Of a DNA stretch of 24,688 bases, positions 22,043 to 24,688 are shown piece after piece; position 1 is the first letter of the stretch; each line of letters opens with the position of its first letter. Made by a program: the position numbers and the translations under genes. Under the pieces are notes generated by a model. That model was given only the letters and a program-made list of their open reading frames with translations. It was not told the origin of the DNA and searched no databases. The DNA is from Ornithoclostridium faecigallinarum (GTDB lineage Bacteria; Bacillota; Clostridia; Christensenellales; UBA3700), in contig DVOI01000024.1 in the NCBI GenBank assembly GCA_018713665.1, forward strand, positions 1 to 24,688, in the 5' to 3' direction.

Positions 22043-22290
22043 CCGTGCTAAGTGGGGAGATAGCGGTGCCCTGTACCTGCAATCCGCTACAGCAGGACCG
22101 AATACCGACCCCGGCTTGAAGTATGGGAGGTCTGCCTTGGGCAAGTACCGTTGATACTAAGGTCTTGTGCAAGTCTGCACTGTGAACCATGTCAGGGCTT
22201 GACCGCAGCAGCATTAAGCAGACCGCGGATTGTGCCACGAGGTAGCTTTAGAGGAGGCAACTGTCCCTGTTACGCTCCGGTGCTTCTTGT
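22043..22290 (+). ncRNA. ffs: Signal recognition particle RNA, bacterial large type (scRNA)
   Basis: The 5' part, GUGCUAAGUGGGGAGAUAGC followed by GGUGCCCUGUA...AAUCCGCU, matches the Alu domain of Bacillus-type scRNA almost base for base. The S-domain core, GAACCAUGUCAGG...AGCAGCAUUAAG (22184-22217), is the Ffh M-domain binding site. Length is about 250 nt against 271 in B. subtilis. The apical loop of helix 8 is not GGAA: G-C/G-C pairs close the six bases UUGACC (22199-22204). Ends are approximate; the 3' end is placed near the GGUGCUU that pairs with the 5' GUGC region. The RNA joins Ffh to target signal-peptide-bearing ribosomes to the membrane. Promoter and terminator flank it. Confidence 0.95.
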
Positions 22291-22320
22291 CAAAGTCGGT
22301 TGCACGGTTTTTGAAAATTT

Positions 22321-22342
22321 CGGCGCAAAAGCGCCGTTTTTT
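22321..22342 (+). terminator. Terminator of the SRP RNA gene
   Basis: A 6-bp GC stem (22321-22326 with 22331-22336) with an AAAA loop is followed by six T (22337-22342). From here to 22535 (about 190 bp) I see no gene, no clear promoter and no repeat. Confidence 0.85.
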
Positions 22343-22535
22343 CATACCGTTTTCGGCTAAGCTTCGCTGCAGGCAAAATACAACACAAGTTCTCATTTCG
22401 CCGACTTTCGCTCGAATTTACCGACGGATTGCAACCAACCGCTTGAGCGCGCGACTGCAATATGTCGCTCCGCCGCACAACCAAAAGCGATGCGCATATG
22501 CTCATACGCCCTCGCCGCGCTTCATATCCTTTGAT

Positions 22536-23414
22536 ATGGACTACTCCAAGTATTACTTGCGAAACTACCGCCCCGAAGAGGACGAAGCACGCCCCTTCGA
22601 CGACTTTGCGCCCTATCCCGAACTCCCGGACAGAGAGCATACGCCCGAGATTGTCTACATCAATCCCGACGGCGAAGAATTCATCCCCACTCCCGATTCC
22701 GAACGCATCAAACGGCGCAATGAAGCCAAAAAGCCGTTTTTCACGCGACTCGTAATCAATTCTTTGATTGCGATTGTGGTGATATTGTCGATTTTTGTGT
22801 CCGTAGACTTCATCACCGACGGCGCGCTCGTCGAAGAGGTCACACGGTTGATCTATGACGAAAAACCCTATTATGCGGTGCTCGAACTGCCTGCAGACAC
22901 TCCCGAAGACGCGATTGTCAACGCCGAGACGCTGCGTTTGAGCGGCAGCGCCGGCTACCCCATAAAATTCGACGGCAAATACTATTGCGTCGCCGACCTG
23001 TACGACAACCGAAATGACGCCAAAGACTCGACTCCGCCGTCAAACGCGGTCATTTACGAATTGACGCTCACCCCGCCCGAGCTGCCGGACGAATACGACA
23101 AATATCTCGAGAGCCCGCACCGCATCTTTGACGCTCTAAAAGAGCTCGAAGACAAACTGCAAGCAGGCGAAATCGGCACCGGCGAAGCGGTATTGCAAGC
23201 GAAACAGCTGTACGAAACGGTGTTGATTGAGACGGATGAACTCAAATCGATGTCCGAAGAGCGCGCCACAAAGCCCGTACTCGAATTCGTCTCGGACTAC
23301 TCGGTCGCTCTCGCCGCGCTCGAGAACATCTGCGACGAGAGCGCAGCGCATCAAAGCTATATCGGCGACCTCAAATATGCGCGCTGTCAAATCATGTTCG
23401 CCTTTGCATTGTAA
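22536..23414 (+). CDS. Single-pass membrane protein with SPOR-like extracytoplasmic segment
   Basis: 292 residues from ATG 22536. The cytoplasmic N-terminus (1-68) is acidic and rich in P, E, D and Y. One transmembrane helix follows (about 69-93), then an outside portion. Residues about 110-165 resemble a SPOR-type repeat: Y-Y-A-V-L near the start, A-x-x-A-E-T-L-x-x-x-G-x-A-G-Y-P-I-x-x-D-G-K-Y-Y-C-V-A-D-L-Y in the middle and N-D-A-K after it. SPOR domains bind glycan strands stripped of stem peptides at septa and spore cortex. The remaining part (190-292) is helical and of unknown role. The start is uncertain: no Shine-Dalgarno precedes it, yet upstream residues in frame look non-coding. The gene stands alone, convergent with the dacF-like gene. 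Confidence 0.7.
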   Translation: MDYSKYYLRNYRPEEDEARPFDDFAPYPELPDREHTPEIVYINPDGEEFIPTPDSERIKRRNEAKKPFFTRLVINSLIAIVVILSIFVSVDFITDGALVEEVTRLIYDEKPYYAVLELPADTPEDAIVNAETLRLSGSAGYPIKFDGKYYCVADLYDNRNDAKDSTPPSNAVIYELTLTPPELPDEYDKYLESPHRIFDALKELEDKLQAGEIGTGEAVLQAKQLYETVLIETDELKSMSEERATKPVLEFVSDYSVALAALENICDESAAHQSYIGDLKYARCQIMFAFAL

Positions 23415-23437
23415 ATCCGACCCAATAGGATCGGATT
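23414..23437. terminator. Hairpin between convergent genes
   Basis: A 7-bp inverted repeat (23414-23420 with 23431-23437) with two further inner G-C pairs lies between the convergent SPOR-like and dacF-like genes. Neither side has a strong T-run, so termination activity is uncertain. Confidence 0.35.
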
Positions 23438-23469
23438 ATTGCTGCGCATTTTTGACCTTTACGAAAATC

Positions 23470-24603
23470 TCAACGCCCCATCAAATCGCGCATTCTGTCC
23501 CAAATCGTCGCCTTTTGCACGTCTACGGGCGAGACAAGATCGAACTCTTTGATTATGTCGCCGCAAGTCAAAACAACCTTGCCGACCGCATCGCCGGCTT
23601 TTAGCGGAGCCTTTACTTGGTAAATTTGATATTCAACACTCACCTTTTCACCTCTCATAACAGTGATTGCCGCCTGCTCCGAAGCCACCGGTACGACGCT
23701 CTTGACTTTGCCGCCCTTGACGTCGACAACCGCATCCGCCTCGTCGCCCTTTTCAAGCTCGACATGCCTTGTAAGGTTGGCAAAAGCATGATTGAAAAGC
23801 CTGCTGCATTCGGCGAATCTCGTCTTTCCGTCCGCAGCGCCGATGATTGTCGCAACGATCTCTACGCCGCCTCTTTCGGCACACGCCGAAAGGCAAAATC
23901 CCGCGTCTTCGGTGAAGCCCGTCTTGCCGCCCCTGCAACCGGAATATTGTCGTATCAGCTTGTTTGTATTTGTCAACGTCGTAACCCTGCCCGACGGATG
24001 AACATAGTCCTCGGTCCATATCGACGCATAGTCAAAATAGAGGTCGTGCTTCATCAACTCTCGAGTCATGATGTTGACGTCGCGCGCACTCGAATATTGC
24101 TCACCGTCGCTCGGAAGTCCGGTACAGTTGGCAAACAGCGTATTTTGCAACCCGAGCGACTTCGCCTTGTCATTCATATCGGCTACGAACGCGGAAGCGC
24201 TGCCCGATATCCTCTCTGAAAGCGCATACGACGCGTCGTTTGCCGATGCGACAATAACCCCTTTTAGAAGATCGGACACCGAATACTCGGCGCCGGCGTC
24301 AAGGAACATCTGACTGCCGCCCATGCCTGCAGCATCTGCGGATACGATAATCTTTTCGTCTATTGTCAGCTCACCGCTCTCTATGCTTTCAAATACGAGA
24401 TCGGCGGTCATAATCTTAACCATGCTGGCAATCTGATGCCTCTCGTCCGCATTGACGGAATATATCTCCCTGCCGTCCGCATCAGCAAGATAGGCGGAAA
24501 AAGAAGAGATTGCAAGATTGCCCTCTTCGGCGCAAGCGTACTGAAAAGTACATATTGAAAAAACCGTCATGACGAGCATGACAAGCAAAATTGTCTTTTT
24601 CAT
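23470..24603 (-). CDS. dacF: D-alanyl-D-alanine carboxypeptidase, DacF/PBP5 type
   Basis: 377 residues from ATG 24603, chosen for its GAGG site. A signal peptide occupies about 1-25. The penicillin-binding S11 domain has all three motifs: S60-M-V-K63, S120-A-N122 and K227-T-G229. A PBP5 C-terminal beta domain (about 275-360) follows, and the last residues, T-I-W-D-R-M-R-D-L-M, can form the amphipathic membrane-anchoring helix. It trims the terminal D-alanine from peptidoglycan stem peptides outside the membrane. DacF, DacB and DacA are hard to tell apart by sequence. The spore-former context and a possible forespore-type -10 upstream favour DacF, but spoIIAA does not follow it here. Confidence 0.88.
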   Translation of the reverse strand: MKKTILLVMLVMTVFSICTFQYACAEEGNLAISSFSAYLADADGREIYSVNADERHQIASMVKIMTADLVFESIESGELTIDEKIIVSADAAGMGGSQMFLDAGAEYSVSDLLKGVIVASANDASYALSERISGSASAFVADMNDKAKSLGLQNTLFANCTGLPSDGEQYSSARDVNIMTRELMKHDLYFDYASIWTEDYVHPSGRVTTLTNTNKLIRQYSGCRGGKTGFTEDAGFCLSACAERGGVEIVATIIGAADGKTRFAECSRLFNHAFANLTRHVELEKGDEADAVVDVKGGKVKSVVPVASEQAAITVMRGEKVSVEYQIYQVKAPLKAGDAVGKVVLTCGDIIKEFDLVSPVDVQKATIWDRMRDLMGR

Positions 24604-24620
24604 ATCACACCTCACGCCGA

Positions 24621-24627
24621 TAGTATG
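24621..24627 (-). promoter_or_regulatory. Possible forespore sigma -10 element before dacF-like gene
   Basis: CATACTA on the minus strand equals the sigma-G -10 consensus. Seventeen bases upstream stands GCAAC, which matches the -35 pattern at only three of five positions. The implied start is at the Shine-Dalgarno itself, an extremely short leader, so this is tentative. The remaining bases to 24688 show nothing else. Confidence 0.25.
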
Positions 24628-24688
24628 CGTCAAGGCGGCAAAAAGTTGCTTCTTTTGATTTCAGAAACTTTATGGCTGATTTTGCTTC

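Noticed and set aside
22230..22535. Upstream in-frame extension of the SPOR-like gene to a start inside the SRP RNA
   Set aside because: The extension would cross the SRP RNA terminator, and its composition is not protein-like, so the ATG at 22536 is used.
1..24688. CRISPR arrays, transposases, phage genes, tRNAs, rRNAs or defence modules
   Set aside because: No regularly spaced direct repeats, terminal inverted repeats, integrase-like proteins or cloverleaf sequences were seen; gene content is core chromosomal.

Overview
The window reads as a chromosomal segment of a spore-forming Clostridia-class member of the Bacillota. The evidence is a forespore sigma factor (sigG), a DacF-type carboxypeptidase and a PdaB-like deacetylase, a large SRP RNA with an Alu domain, strong Shine-Dalgarno sites, housekeeping promoters of the TTGCAA/TATAAT type, and the Bacillota gene orders tig-clpP-clpX-lon-engB and yggS-sepF-lspA-rluD. 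I cannot place it at genus level. Coding density is high, and most genes lie on the minus strand.

Layout, low to high coordinates. (1) 77-3466, minus: sigG, nrdR (own promoter) and a GPH-type sugar/cation symporter with a long charged tail, separated by hairpin terminators. (2) 3575-8821, minus: a five-gene operon for a biotin-dependent, sodium-pumping decarboxylase. It runs 12S-type carboxyltransferase, OadG-like small membrane subunit, biotin carrier, OadB pump, 5S-type (OadA) carboxyltransferase, with a clear promoter and terminator. (3) 9102-15222, minus: the protein-quality-control operon tig-clpP-clpX-lon-engB. (4) 15374-17110, plus: the ribosome-quality-control factor RqcH/NFACT, divergent from tig with back-to-back -35 elements. 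(5) 17178-20152, minus: yggS-sepF-lspA-rluD. (6) 20299-21740, minus: a tandem-OB single-strand-binding protein and a polysaccharide deacetylase, perhaps preceded by a small cysteine-containing ORF. (7) about 22043-22290, plus: SRP RNA with promoter and terminator, then a single-pass membrane protein with a SPOR-like segment. (8) 23470-24603, minus: DacF-like D,D-carboxypeptidase.

Functionally, regions 3 and 4 together cover nascent-chain folding (Tig), ATP-dependent proteolysis (ClpXP, Lon), ribosome assembly (EngB) and stalled-ribosome rescue (RqcH). Region 2 converts the energy of decarboxylation into a sodium gradient, which could drive symporters such as the one in region 1. Regions 5 to 8 deal with envelope, division, sporulation and secretion.

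I found no CRISPR array, transposon, phage gene, tRNA or rRNA, and nothing that amounts to a clear new defence or mobile system. The most unusual points are the two different carboxyltransferases beside one pump with an enlarged OadB loop, the non-GNRA SRP RNA apical loop, the heptad-repeat N-terminus of SepF, and charged low-complexity tails on several otherwise ordinary proteins.
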